DNA of 64,000 nt from UBA1731 sp045595285 (lineage in GTDB: Bacteria > Verrucomicrobiota > Kiritimatiellia > RFP12 > UBA1067): NCBI GenBank assembly GCA_045595285.1, contig JAZOAC010000166.1:1-64000 (forward strand). The letters are read 5' to 3'. Positions 1-9,058 of this stretch are shown here, one piece after another; position 1 is the first letter of the stretch, and each line of letters starts with the position of its first letter. Below the pieces are notes generated by a model that saw nothing but the letters and a program-made list of their open reading frames with translations, was not told the origin of the DNA and did no database searches. A program made the translations under genes and the position numbers.

Positions 1-60
1 TTCGCAAATTTCTCTGAAATTTTAACAGAAGCGCAGCTTACAGATTGCAAAATGCTTATC

Positions 61-1359
61 TTAGTGGACGACAAGCCCCGCCACCATGGTCAAGATGATT
101 AGCAGAGGGACAACCCACTTCATGATGGGCGCAAACACGGACGGGAAACGCATTCCTTCGCCATGCGACGCCTCTGCGGAAAAGGCCTCGTACCCCCAGC
201 CGCATTTGCGGGTCACGAATACGCATATCATCAACGCCCCGATCGGAAGCCAGAACTGCCCAAAGATGAAATCCTCCCACTCGAGGACAGGCTCGAAGAG
301 AACCGTCGGCAAGGCAAGCATAGCAACGGCGCATCCAACGGCAATGGTAAGCCTAAGACGCGGCTTGGCGAGTTCGTCCATCAGTCCGCCGATAAGGCAC
401 TCAAACACGGCGATGATCGTGGTGAGCGCCCCAAGAGAGAGAAACAGGAAGAACACGAAGCCCCATAGCCGTCCACCCGCCATGTCCGCAAAGATGTTCG
501 GAAGTGCGATGAAGATGAGGCCGGGGCCGGACGTGACATCCACGTTGTAGCTTGCGCACGCCGGGAATATGACAAGACCCGAAAGGAAGGCGACAAAAGT
601 ATCTATCGCAATTATACAGAACGACTCCTTCGCAAGCGAATGCTCCTTTCCGACATAGCTTCCGAATATCGCCATGCACCCGACGCCGGTGGAAAGCGTG
701 AAAAAGGCCTGTCCCATCGCATCGAACACCGCCTTCCACGGATGGGCGGCGAAGCGGCTCCAGTCCGGCGAAAGATAGAACTTGAGCCCTTTCTCCGCAC
801 CCGGCAGGGAAAGCGCTTTCACTGCCAGCACCCCAAGCAGAGCCAAGAGCGCAAGCATCATCCATTTCGTGACGCGCTCCACGCCGTTCTTCACACCGAG
901 CGCACATACGGCTGTCGCTATCGCAACGGTAAGGAAGAGATATCCCGAACAGGTCGCATGATCCTTCAAAAGTGCAGAGAACTCAGGCGGCGGCAGACCG
1001 CGCAGATAGTCACCGGAGTACTTGAGCAGCCAACCGGAGACATCCGTATAGTAGATCATCAGCAGGAAGTTGCCGGCGAATATCATGCATCCCGTGACCG
1101 CCCAGAACCTGCGGTAGCGTTCGGCGGCAAGGTTGCGCATCGCGCCAGACACCCCCTGCCGTGCGGCCCGCCCCAAGGCAAGCTCGGCGGTGAGCATCGG
1201 GAAGCCGAGAATCGCCAGAAAGAGGAAATACACAAGCACGAACGCCGCGCCTCCGTTCTGTCCAACGATGAACGGGAAACGCCAGACGTTCCCGAGTCCG
1301 ACGGCACACCCTGCCGCCAGCATCAGAAACCCAAGCCTCGATCCAAGTTTTGCGCGCAT
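61..1359 (-). CDS. Sodium-dependent amino-acid type symporter (NSS/SNF family)
   Basis: A 432-residue polytopic membrane protein with the neurotransmitter:sodium symporter N-terminus: GSRLGFLMLAAGCAVGLGNVWRFP lies at about residues 6-29, covering the unwound helix 1 that binds Na+ and substrate (split here only for description). The length suits the 11-helix bacterial branch (Tyt1, MhsT type) rather than 12-helix LeuT. It should take up an amino acid with Na+ across the inner membrane; the substrate cannot be read from sequence. It lies 22 bases downstream of the acyl-CoA synthetase on the same strand and is probably co-transcribed. The ATG at 1359 begins exactly at the conserved N-terminus, and no strong ribosome site is visible before it. 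Confidence 0.93.
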   Translation of the reverse strand: MRAKLGSRLGFLMLAAGCAVGLGNVWRFPFIVGQNGGAAFVLVYFLFLAILGFPMLTAELALGRAARQGVSGAMRNLAAERYRRFWAVTGCMIFAGNFLLMIYYTDVSGWLLKYSGDYLRGLPPPEFSALLKDHATCSGYLFLTVAIATAVCALGVKNGVERVTKWMMLALLALLGVLAVKALSLPGAEKGLKFYLSPDWSRFAAHPWKAVFDAMGQAFFTLSTGVGCMAIFGSYVGKEHSLAKESFCIIAIDTFVAFLSGLVIFPACASYNVDVTSGPGLIFIALPNIFADMAGGRLWGFVFFLFLSLGALTTIIAVFECLIGGLMDELAKPRLRLTIAVGCAVAMLALPTVLFEPVLEWEDFIFGQFWLPIGALMICVFVTRKCGWGYEAFSAEASHGEGMRFPSVFAPIMKWVVPLLIILTMVAGLVVH

Positions 1360-1381
1360 CGGAAAACGACAGGGGTGGACG

Positions 1382-3118
1382 TCATGCGTCCGGCCAGAGC
1401 TCGTGCGCCATCTCGCGCAGCTTGTACTTCTGGATCTTCTGCGACGCCGTCATCGGGAAGATGTCGAGGAAGTGCACGTACTTCGGTATCTTGAACCACG
1501 AGATCCGGTCCTTGCAGAACACCTGCACGTCATGCTCCGAAAGCGTAACGCCGTCGGACGGGATGATGAACGCCGCAGGCTGTTCGCCGTACTTCTTCGA
1601 TGGGCAGCCCACGACCGCGACATCCTTCACGCCGGGCATCGTGCCGAGGATGTCCTCCACCTCCTTGGGCGAGATGTTCCCGCCGCCGCGGATGATGAGA
1701 TCCTTCAGGCGCCCGGTGATGTAGTAGTAGCCGTCCTTGTCCATGCGTCCAATGTCGCCGGAATGGAGCCAGCCGTTCTCGTCGATGCACTTCGCCGTCT
1801 GTTCGGGCATCTTGTAGTAGCCCTTCATGTTGTTGAAGCCGCGGCAGCAGATCTCGCCGTCCGTATCGAGTGGCGCGATCTTGCCGGTTTCCGGATCGAT
1901 GATCGCCACCTCGACGCCGGGAAGCGCCTGGCCGATCGTCTGACACTTGCGCTCGATGGACTTCTCGAAGTAGCGCGTCATGGTCATCACCGGCCCCGCC
2001 TCGGTTAGGCCGTAGGGGTTGGTGATCTCCCTCATGAACATCCTGTTTTGCGCCTGCTCCATGCGATGAACGGGGCACGCCGAACCGGACATTATTCCGG
2101 TGCGAAGCGAACTGAAATCGAACTTCGGGAAGAGCGGATGGTCGAGCATCGCGATGTACATCGTGGGGACGCCGTAGGTGGCGGTGCACTTCTCCTTCTC
2201 GATGGACGCCATGACCTGTACGGGATCGAACTTCTCGAGGAACACCATCGTCGACCCGTGGTTCACGCAGCTCATCACGCCCAGCACACAGCCGAAGCAG
2301 TGGAAGAGCGGCACGGGGATGCACACGCGGTCGCGGCAGGAAAGGTTCTGGCATGCGCCGATCCAGAAACCGTCGTTCGCGATATTCCGGTGCGTAAGCT
2401 GAACGCCCTTCGGGAAGCCCGTAGTTCCGGAGGTGTACTGCATGTTCACGACATCGTTCACGTCGCACTCTGCCTGGCGCGCAAGATACGCCTCCTGCGT
2501 CGTTTCGCAGGCAAGGCTCTTGACCTCGTTCAGCGAATACATGCCGCGGTGCTTTTCTCCACCTAGGAAGAACACGCGCTTGAGGCACGGATACTTCGAG
2601 CAGTTCAGTTCGCCACGGGGCTGTTCCTTCAGCTCCGGAAGGAGATCGTTGATGACCTGCACATAGTCGCAGTCACGGAAGCCGTTGATGATGAAGAGGT
2701 TTTCTGCGTCGGACTGCTTGAGCGCGAAGTCCATCTCCTGGGACTTGTAGTTCGTGTTCAATGGCAGGAGAATCGCGCCTATCTTCGCCGCCGCGAACAT
2801 GAGAACCACCCAATGCGGGACGTTTGTTGCCCAAAGCGCAATCTTTTCTCCCTTTTTGATGCCGAGCGACATCAAGCCACGGGCCAGAAGATCCACCTCC
2901 TCGCCAAACTCGAACCATGTGAGCCTGAAATCGCGGTCCGCATACACAACGGCGTCATTCTCGCCACAACGCGCAATGGTCTGGTCTAGGAGCTGCCCAA
3001 GCGTGTATTCACGAGTAATCGGCAGATTGTGCCAAGGCACACCTGTCGAAACACTCTGAGCAAAGGGCGGTTTCGACGGCGCTGTTCCGAATGGATCGGT
3101 CAATTTAAACTCTGACAT
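1382..3118 (-). CDS. AMP-forming acyl-CoA synthetase (fatty-acid/aromatic-acid CoA ligase family)
   Basis: A 578-residue ANL-superfamily adenylating enzyme that activates a carboxylate to acyl-AMP and then to acyl-CoA. The P-loop MQYTSGTTGFPKG lies at about residue 226, the A5-type motif NPYGLTEAGP at about 366 and the hinge region HSGDIGRMDKDGYYYITGR near 452, followed by a typical C-terminal lid with a PKYVHFL/TASQKIQK end carrying the lysine needed for adenylation. The length fits medium or long-chain FadD-like ligases. A good ribosome site (GAGGAAGGA) precedes the ATG, and an upstream AGTATAAT is a likely -10. The substrate is not determinable. It heads a two-gene unit with the downstream Na+ symporter. 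Confidence 0.93.
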   Translation of the reverse strand: MSEFKLTDPFGTAPSKPPFAQSVSTGVPWHNLPITREYTLGQLLDQTIARCGENDAVVYADRDFRLTWFEFGEEVDLLARGLMSLGIKKGEKIALWATNVPHWVVLMFAAAKIGAILLPLNTNYKSQEMDFALKQSDAENLFIINGFRDCDYVQVINDLLPELKEQPRGELNCSKYPCLKRVFFLGGEKHRGMYSLNEVKSLACETTQEAYLARQAECDVNDVVNMQYTSGTTGFPKGVQLTHRNIANDGFWIGACQNLSCRDRVCIPVPLFHCFGCVLGVMSCVNHGSTMVFLEKFDPVQVMASIEKEKCTATYGVPTMYIAMLDHPLFPKFDFSSLRTGIMSGSACPVHRMEQAQNRMFMREITNPYGLTEAGPVMTMTRYFEKSIERKCQTIGQALPGVEVAIIDPETGKIAPLDTDGEICCRGFNNMKGYYKMPEQTAKCIDENGWLHSGDIGRMDKDGYYYITGRLKDLIIRGGGNISPKEVEDILGTMPGVKDVAVVGCPSKKYGEQPAAFIIPSDGVTLSEHDVQVFCKDRISWFKIPKYVHFLDIFPMTASQKIQKYKLREMAHELWPDA

Positions 3119-3291
3119 GGCATTCCTTCCTCTAAAAATGAGCAGGTATTATACTAAACACCCACTATCCCGCGCAAGCCTTGGAAAGTCTTGAAGGCCA
3201 TTCTGCAAATGGTAGGTGGAATCTTTTCAGCGCCTGAACACATTTGTGCGGCAGCGCCCCGAAGGGCGCATGCCATATCAAAATTTGGTCT

Positions 3292-4161
3292 TTACTGTCC
3301 GCGCAATTCCATGATGGTGGCGATCTCGTCGGGATTTATGCCGACCATCGCCTCTCCAAGACCCGAAGACAGCTTCGCGAGCGCAGAGGCGTCCCGCCAG
3401 TTCGCAACCGCCTTGACGATCGCCGCTGCTCGTTTCGCGGGATTGCCGCTTTTGAAGATACCTGAGCCAACGAACACACCTTCCGAGCCCAGCTCCATCA
3501 TCAAGGCCGCATCCGCAGGAGTGGCGACGCCACCCGCAGCAAAGTTGACGACAGGAAGTCTGCCATTGGCATGGACATACTGCACGAGTTCAAGGGGTGC
3601 GGCAAGTTGCTTCGCCGCCTCATAGATCTCATCCTCCCTAAGCGCGGCTATCCTGCGGATATCACTCTGCATCGTACGCATATGGCGCACCGCCTGGACA
3701 ACATCGCCCGTGCCGGCTTCACCTTTGGTACGCAGCATCTTCGCCCCTTCTCCGATGCGCCGTAATGCCTCGCCAAGATTACGCGCTCCGCAGACGAACG
3801 GGACGGAGAATCTGTTCTTATCTATGTGCATTGTGTCGTCTGCGGGCGATAGGACCTCGCTCTCATCGATCATGTCGATTCCGATCGACTCAAGGATGCG
3901 CGCCTCAACGATGTGGCCTATCCGGCACTTGGCCATCACGGGAATGGAGACCACCTCCATTATCGTGGATATCATCTCCGGATCGCTCATCCTGCTAACG
4001 CCGCCCGCCGCCCGGATATCCGCCGGAACGCGCTCAAGAGCCATCACCGCACAGGCGCCAGCGTCCTCCGCGATCTTCGCCTGCTCCGGCGTCGTCACAT
4101 CCATGATAACACCGCCTTTGAGATTCTCCGCAAGCGTTGGATTGAAAATTTTACCTTTCAT
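3292..4161 (-). CDS. pdxS: Pyridoxal 5'-phosphate synthase, lyase subunit PdxS
   Basis: A 289-residue TIM-barrel enzyme that builds PLP from ribose 5-phosphate, glyceraldehyde 3-phosphate and ammonia in the DXP-independent route. Conserved blocks are all present: VPADIRAAGGVSRMSDP, MAKCRIGHIVEARILE with the first Schiff-base lysine, DESEVLSPAD, and LRTKGEAGTG with the second lysine. AAGGAG stands a few bases before the ATG. The glutaminase partner pdxT is not adjacent and not in the window, so ammonia supply must come from elsewhere. A divergent MocR-type regulator 91 bases away is the classic PdxR arrangement, supporting PLP-responsive control. Confidence 0.97.
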   Translation of the reverse strand: MKGKIFNPTLAENLKGGVIMDVTTPEQAKIAEDAGACAVMALERVPADIRAAGGVSRMSDPEMISTIMEVVSIPVMAKCRIGHIVEARILESIGIDMIDESEVLSPADDTMHIDKNRFSVPFVCGARNLGEALRRIGEGAKMLRTKGEAGTGDVVQAVRHMRTMQSDIRRIAALREDEIYEAAKQLAAPLELVQYVHANGRLPVVNFAAGGVATPADAALMMELGSEGVFVGSGIFKSGNPAKRAAAIVKAVANWRDASALAKLSSGLGEAMVGINPDEIATIMELRGQ

Positions 4162-4198
4162 GATTTCTCCTTATGATTTGGGTTGCAAATTGCCGCCA

Positions 4199-4252
4199 AG
4201 TGTATCACTATGCTATAATGCTTGCAATTTTCAAATTGTATGGATTACAATA
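4199..4252. promoter_or_regulatory. Overlapping divergent pdxS/pdxR promoters with palindromic operator candidates
   Basis: Toward pdxS (minus): TTGCAA at 4227-4222, a 17-base spacer and TACACT at 4204-4199 with an upstream TGA extension. Toward pdxR (plus): TGCTATAAT with the hexamer at 4214-4219. The two promoters physically overlap. Just downstream of the pdxR start point lie the palindrome CAATTTTCAAATTG (4225-4238) and an inverted pair ATTGTA/TACAAT (4235-4240 and 4246-4251). A protein bound there would affect both promoters, as expected for a PdxR-type switch. The motifs are seen directly; the function is inferred. Confidence 0.6.
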
Positions 4253-5626
4253 ATGCCGGTAAATGACTTCATTACACATCCGCTGACATGGCACCCAAGT
4301 CCAGAGAGGCTGTTCCGCCCAAAATATGCGAGCCTTGCGGCCCTTCTTGAGAAGGACATTGAAGACGGGACGCTCCCGCCTGGCACCCGCCTGCCTCCGC
4401 AACGGTTGCTTGCCGATTATCTTGACGTCAACTTCACAACCGTCACCCGCGCATACGACATCTGCCGCGAGCGGTCCCTTGTCTATGGCGTCACAGGGCG
4501 CGGCACATTCGTAGCGGCGCATCCTGGAGCGGATGACGCCATTTCAAGAAGGATTGTCGATCTCGGCGCGGTGCAGGCATTCCCCACCGTTGGGGCAAAC
4601 CTGATCATCGAGGCCGCACGGGATATCCTGAGCCGGGATTATACGTCCCGCCTCTTCTCATACAGCGAACGCGATGGCGCCGCACGTCACCGCGCCGCCG
4701 GGGCCTTCTGGCTCAACAGGTTCAACGTCTCCGCCACGCCAGACCAGATTGCGGTTTTTCCCGGGGTGCAAAATGCTCTTTCCACAATCCTTGCATCATT
4801 CTTTCGCACAGGCGATGCGCTGGCCGTAGATACGTTCACCTACTCAAATCTCATCGGCGCCGCAAATCTTCTCCGCATTCGCCTTGTGCCGATAGAAAAT
4901 GACAGGCATGGAATGCTGGACGATGCACTGGAACTCGCCGCACGAAAACATCCGCTACGCGGCGTTTTTATCATGCCCAACTGTGCAAACCCGACAATGA
5001 CAACAATTCCTCAAGCAAGGAAAAAGGCACTTGCCAAGGTCATTGACAGAAACAACCTGATCGTTATCGAGGATGACGCCGCACTCACGTCGCTTCATGG
5101 AGTCTCGTTTTCCAGCCTTCTGCCGGAAAGCACGTTCTACCTCACAGGCAACACCAGATTCATCTCACCGGGACTGCGCGTCGCTTTTGTCGCCTATCCC
5201 CTGCGTTTCAAAGAGAAGTTCCTGACAGCCCTACATAAATTTACCATCAAATCCAGTGCGCTTGACGCCGAGATAATGAGCGAACTCATCTTAAGCAGAC
5301 GGGCCGACGAGATCCTTTCCCTGAAGCTAAGGCGCGCCGCTGAAATGAACCGTATCTTCGATAGGATATTTCCGGAGCTTGCTCGCAATACAGGAGAAAT
5401 TCACTTCTTTCGCACCGTTCCATTGCCGCACTCGCATCTATCTGGACAGGAGATCGAAGAGTCGCTTCTCAAGAAGAACGTCCGCGTATGCCACTCCTAC
5501 CGTTTTTCGGCCAAAAGAAATCCCTCGGAGTCCTTCCTACGCATCTCTCTCTCTTCCACCGATTCAAAAACCGCACTCCAAAAAGCGCTGCAGACGGTTA
5601 AACGGCACTCTTCGCTCTCCACGTGA
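4253..5626 (+). CDS. pdxR: MocR/GntR-family regulator with aminotransferase fold domain, probable PdxR
   Basis: A 457-residue regulator with an N-terminal winged helix (about residues 20-90: ALLEKDIEDGTLPPGTRLP followed by RLLADYLDVNFTTVTRAYDI) and a C-terminal fold-type I aminotransferase-like domain (from about 110; NCANPTMTT and the region around YLTGNTRFISPGLR, where the PLP lysine would normally sit in an S-x-x-K context). The ATG at 4253 is chosen because everything upstream in frame lacks family similarity. It is divergent from pdxS, the standard position of PdxR, which activates pdxST and responds to PLP. No lysine is obvious at the usual Schiff-base position, so the ligand mode needs checking. 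It converges with the fused ABC gene at 5665. Confidence 0.85.
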   Translation: MPVNDFITHPLTWHPSPERLFRPKYASLAALLEKDIEDGTLPPGTRLPPQRLLADYLDVNFTTVTRAYDICRERSLVYGVTGRGTFVAAHPGADDAISRRIVDLGAVQAFPTVGANLIIEAARDILSRDYTSRLFSYSERDGAARHRAAGAFWLNRFNVSATPDQIAVFPGVQNALSTILASFFRTGDALAVDTFTYSNLIGAANLLRIRLVPIENDRHGMLDDALELAARKHPLRGVFIMPNCANPTMTTIPQARKKALAKVIDRNNLIVIEDDAALTSLHGVSFSSLLPESTFYLTGNTRFISPGLRVAFVAYPLRFKEKFLTALHKFTIKSSALDAEIMSELILSRRADEILSLKLRRAAEMNRIFDRIFPELARNTGEIHFFRTVPLPHSHLSGQEIEESLLKKNVRVCHSYRFSAKRNPSESFLRISLSSTDSKTALQKALQTVKRHSSLST

Positions 5627-5664
5627 TTATCCCAACCGACGAATTTGGTGCACACGACTGTAAA

Positions 5665-8025
5665 TCAGTTCGTGGCGGCACTGCGGAACTCCACCCGTCG
5701 GAGATATCGGATCTGGAGATACGAAAAACCAATGAGAGCCACGCCCAGAAACCACGCCATCGTCGTGGCAGTCGAGAATCTCAGGTTGTTGTAGGCTTCC
5801 TTCCAGATGGCAAGCGACAGGACGTTCGTCGCGTCGCCCGGGCCACCGAACGTAAGAAGGAATATCGAACCCATCCCCTGGAACGCCGCAATGAACGCAC
5901 CGACAAAGTTTATCACCATGAGCGGCATGAGCTGAGGAATCGTTATGTGGCGGAAGCGCGCGAATATCCCGGCGCCGTCGATCGCCGCCGCCTCGTAATA
6001 GTCCGGCGGAAGGCTGCCGAGAGCCGCTATGTATATGAGGGACGCCATGCCCGCCCCCGCCCACACTCCCGGAAGGATGCAGCACACCATCGCCATCGAC
6101 GGATCCTGGAGCCACGACTGGCGCGCAATCCCGAACACCGCAAGCAGCTGATTGAGCATGCCGTTCTCCGTGGGATCGAACATCAGCTTCCACAGAAGCA
6201 TAATGACAAGAGCACTCGTCAGATGCGGCATGAAATACATCATGCGGAAAAACACCTTGCCTCTCGGGATTTCAGTAAGGAGCACCGCCAGAATCACCGG
6301 CGTCGTGAAGCCGAGCGAAATCGCGAAGACCACATACTGCAATGTACGAAGCCATGCCTTCCAGAATCCGGGATTGGATGCGACCTGAATGAAATTGTCC
6401 AGTCCTGACCACGTAGCGTCCCCCACGATCCTGTAGTCCTGAAACGCCATCATAGCCCCCTTGATCAGCGGATAGTAACTCCATACGGCGACACTCGCCA
6501 CGGCAGGGGCGAGGAAGAGCCACGGGAGCCACCTGCGGAAGCCCTTGTTCCCGGTTTCCTCAATTAACTCTGTCGGCGGCTGAACGCGTCCGCTTCGCCA
6601 GACGAGAAACACGCACACCATGACGCAGATCATGACCACCCCGAGAATGACCCGCGCCAACGGACGCCGACGCTCAATCTCCGTCTTGTCCGCATCGAAC
6701 ATGAGACCGCGGTTTGCGTCCTGAGTGATCGACTCCAGCGCCGCCCTGTAGTCGAAATCCTTGCCCGCGTCGCTCAGAAGTATCCCAAGGAATCTGCGGC
6801 TGACGATGTCACTCGCCGCCTGCCAGAATCCCACATGCGGCTCCGTCACAGCCTTGATGCGTCCACTCTCAAGATCGGAATACATCTGCAGTATCTCGCG
6901 GGGGACTTCATCCATGTAGCTGTCAAGCCCAAGCCGCCGCAGATCGGACGGCATGCACCATCGCGCGCGCCCCTCCCGTGCATTCGCCCTCACCTGCTCG
7001 TCATACACCTCCTGCGAAGCGAGCGCCTGCATCGCCGCCCACACGCAGTCGCGCTCCGCCTTCGTCCTGTGCGCCACGGACTCCGTCATCGCATAGAAAT
7101 GCTTGTGCGCCTGGAGGACGGGCATGAGCGACGCATCGGCGGCGGGGAACGGCATGAGTCCGACAAGATCGGCGGGGAAGTTCAGGTGCTCGGTGAGATA
7201 CGCGACAAAGTCCTCTCCGCCGAACACGCACACGATCTCTCCGCCGGTGAAGAGCATCGCCATGTCGCTTGAGACCGAGAGCACCGGCAGACCGCGCACA
7301 AGGCCCTTCTTCACGAGACGCTGAAGGAAAGCGGCCGCCCTCAGGCATTCAGGCGAGTCGAAGCACGCCTCCCACGAACCGGCTCCCCCGTCCGTGTCCG
7401 CGCGCCTCCGCACCACATCGCCGCCGGCCGCACCGACCCACGGCAGGAAACCCCACGGACGGTTCTCGATCGCAATCGCCCTGCGTCCCGGCTTCGTGAG
7501 CCGTTCGCACCACTTTTCGAATTCGTCCCATGTCGCCGGATGGCGTTCGGGATCGAGACCGACCTCCTTCACAATATCCTTGCGGTACACAAGACCGTAG
7601 TATGCCATGCCGGGAGTCGGAACCGCGTGGATCTTTCCGTCCTTGGTCGCCACCTCCTTCCAAAGCGGCGGCGAATGCCTCCACCCCTCCCAGTTCTCGT
7701 CGATCCATTCGTTGAGCGGATACGTGAAACCCTGTTCTATGTCGTGGCGCAGGATGTGAAACCAGGCCTTGTACACGTCGGGCGCACTTCCGCCGGCGAG
7801 AGCGAGCATGAACTGTGCGCGTCCGCCGCCGCCGGGGAGAATCAGTCCACCCCACTGTTTCGGATTTACGCCGGGGTTCTTCCTCTCGAACGCATTCAGC
7901 GCCTTGGTCGTGGGATCCTCCGGATGGTTGGGACGGTAGCACATGAAGAACGACACGTCCGTCGCGGCGGCTGCCGTCAATGCAATGATTCCCGCGATGG
8001 CTGCCGTGATGCGTTTCATGAGCAT
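5665..8025 (-). CDS. Fused extracellular solute-binding protein and MalF-type ABC permease
   Basis: A 786-residue fusion. A signal peptide (MLMKRITAAIAGIIALTAAA) leads into a family-1 sugar-binding-like domain (about 25-510; GSAPDVYKAW, GMAYYGLVYRKDIVKEVG). A membrane anchor at about 545-565 and a linker follow, then a complete MalF-like permease with about six helices (GFRRWLPWLFLAPAVASVAVWSYYP to the end). It carries the EAA loop EAAAIDGAGIFARFRHITIP that docks the ATPase. Binding protein and permease are normally separate. No second permease (MalG type) and no ATPase are in the window. The start is fixed by the upstream gene, whose stop lies one base before this ATG, so it is translationally coupled as fourth gene of the VWA operon. 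Confidence 0.88.
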   Translation of the reverse strand: MLMKRITAAIAGIIALTAAAATDVSFFMCYRPNHPEDPTTKALNAFERKNPGVNPKQWGGLILPGGGGRAQFMLALAGGSAPDVYKAWFHILRHDIEQGFTYPLNEWIDENWEGWRHSPPLWKEVATKDGKIHAVPTPGMAYYGLVYRKDIVKEVGLDPERHPATWDEFEKWCERLTKPGRRAIAIENRPWGFLPWVGAAGGDVVRRRADTDGGAGSWEACFDSPECLRAAAFLQRLVKKGLVRGLPVLSVSSDMAMLFTGGEIVCVFGGEDFVAYLTEHLNFPADLVGLMPFPAADASLMPVLQAHKHFYAMTESVAHRTKAERDCVWAAMQALASQEVYDEQVRANAREGRARWCMPSDLRRLGLDSYMDEVPREILQMYSDLESGRIKAVTEPHVGFWQAASDIVSRRFLGILLSDAGKDFDYRAALESITQDANRGLMFDADKTEIERRRPLARVILGVVMICVMVCVFLVWRSGRVQPPTELIEETGNKGFRRWLPWLFLAPAVASVAVWSYYPLIKGAMMAFQDYRIVGDATWSGLDNFIQVASNPGFWKAWLRTLQYVVFAISLGFTTPVILAVLLTEIPRGKVFFRMMYFMPHLTSALVIMLLWKLMFDPTENGMLNQLLAVFGIARQSWLQDPSMAMVCCILPGVWAGAGMASLIYIAALGSLPPDYYEAAAIDGAGIFARFRHITIPQLMPLMVINFVGAFIAAFQGMGSIFLLTFGGPGDATNVLSLAIWKEAYNNLRFSTATTMAWFLGVALIGFSYLQIRYLRRVEFRSAATN

Positions 8026-8026
8026 G

Positions 8027-9058
8027 TCACCGGATTGCAGCCGCCTTGCGGCGGACACTGCCGCTGAACCGTCCGCGGGAAAGAAGCGCCGCCGCAAGCA
8101 TGAGCGCAAGCCCGGGGACGAGGAAGAACCCGAAACGCTCCGTGGCGCGCATCTCCTCTTCCTCCGCCTGTTCCTTCGCTGCGACCTGACGCAGGAAGCG
8201 GCGGTAGATCGCGCCGAGCGTCGTCTCCGCCGTTCCGGCCGTCGCAAGCGGAACATAGCGCCCGTCCGAGGCGGCGGCGATTTCGCGGAGGGCCTTCTCC
8301 TCGAGACGCACCTTAACGGGCTGCCCTTTAAACATCTGGACGCCCGAACCCGATGCGTCCGGAAGCGTCGTCTCCCTGCGCGGATCGCCGAGGCCCACCG
8401 TGAAGATCGGAATGCCGCGCTTCTTGGCGACCGCCGCCCCGGCAAGGGCGTTGTTGCGCAGATCGCCGCCGTCCGAAACGAGGATTATCGCGTTGTGGTC
8501 GTCCATCGCGGGATCGAGAGCCTGAAGCGCAGTGCGTATCGCGGCGCCGAGATCCGTCTCGCCGCGCGGTGCGGACTCGGGCGTGGCGGACTCGAGCGCG
8601 GAGCGCAGAAACGCACGGTCGGTCGTCAACGGACACAGCAGCACGCCCTTCTGGCGGAATGCGACGAGCGCGCACCGGTCGCCCTCTAGCGAATCGACGA
8701 GATCGGCTATGTCGGCCTTTGCGCGCTCGAGACGGTTCGGGCGCACGTCGGCGGCAAGCATCGAACGGCTCACATCAAGAGCGACGACCACGTTGCGGCT
8801 CTTCGCCGCCACGACCTGCGCACTGTGCCCCCACTGCGGACGTGCCGCCGCGAACAGACACAGGGCAAGCCCGGAAAGGAGAAGCATCGCCTGCACGACA
8901 AACGTCTTCGGCCTGTCGGGAAGGAGTCTGGCCTGAAGCGCGGGCGCGACAAGTCCTCTCAGCCTCGCCTCGGAACGGGCGCGGAGAAACGTCCAGAACG
9001 CCCCGGCGACAGGGACGAGCAGGACCAGAACAAGCATCCATGGATTGACGAACCGCAT
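8027..9058 (-). CDS. BatB-like von Willebrand factor A membrane protein
   Basis: A 343-residue protein with two N-terminal membrane helices (WMLVLVLLVPVAGAFW; AMLLLSGLALCLFAAA), a von Willebrand A domain (about 85-290) and a C-terminal helix. A metal-ion-dependent adhesion site is visible: VVVALDVSRSM, the threonine in GETDLGAAI and VSDGGD. The layout matches BatB/aerotolerance proteins, which work with MoxR ATPases in envelope-stress or protein-maturation systems. The start overlaps the stop of the upstream VWA gene by one base. MoxR and DUF58 partners, usually adjacent, are missing here. Confidence 0.85.
   Translation of the reverse strand: MRFVNPWMLVLVLLVPVAGAFWTFLRARSEARLRGLVAPALQARLLPDRPKTFVVQAMLLLSGLALCLFAAARPQWGHSAQVVAAKSRNVVVALDVSRSMLAADVRPNRLERAKADIADLVDSLEGDRCALVAFRQKGVLLCPLTTDRAFLRSALESATPESAPRGETDLGAAIRTALQALDPAMDDHNAIILVSDGGDLRNNALAGAAVAKKRGIPIFTVGLGDPRRETTLPDASGSGVQMFKGQPVKVRLEEKALREIAAASDGRYVPLATAGTAETTLGAIYRRFLRQVAAKEQAEEEEMRATERFGFFLVPGLALMLAAALLSRGRFSGSVRRKAAAIR

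Noticed and set aside
3254..3269. GCGCCCCGAAGGGCGC hairpin between pdxS and the acyl-CoA synthetase
   Set aside because: A perfect stem, but no T run follows on the minus strand, so a terminator call is not supported.
3710..4252. Upstream extension of the PdxR frame
   Set aside because: It overlaps pdxS antisense and lacks family similarity; the winged-helix protein begins at 4253.
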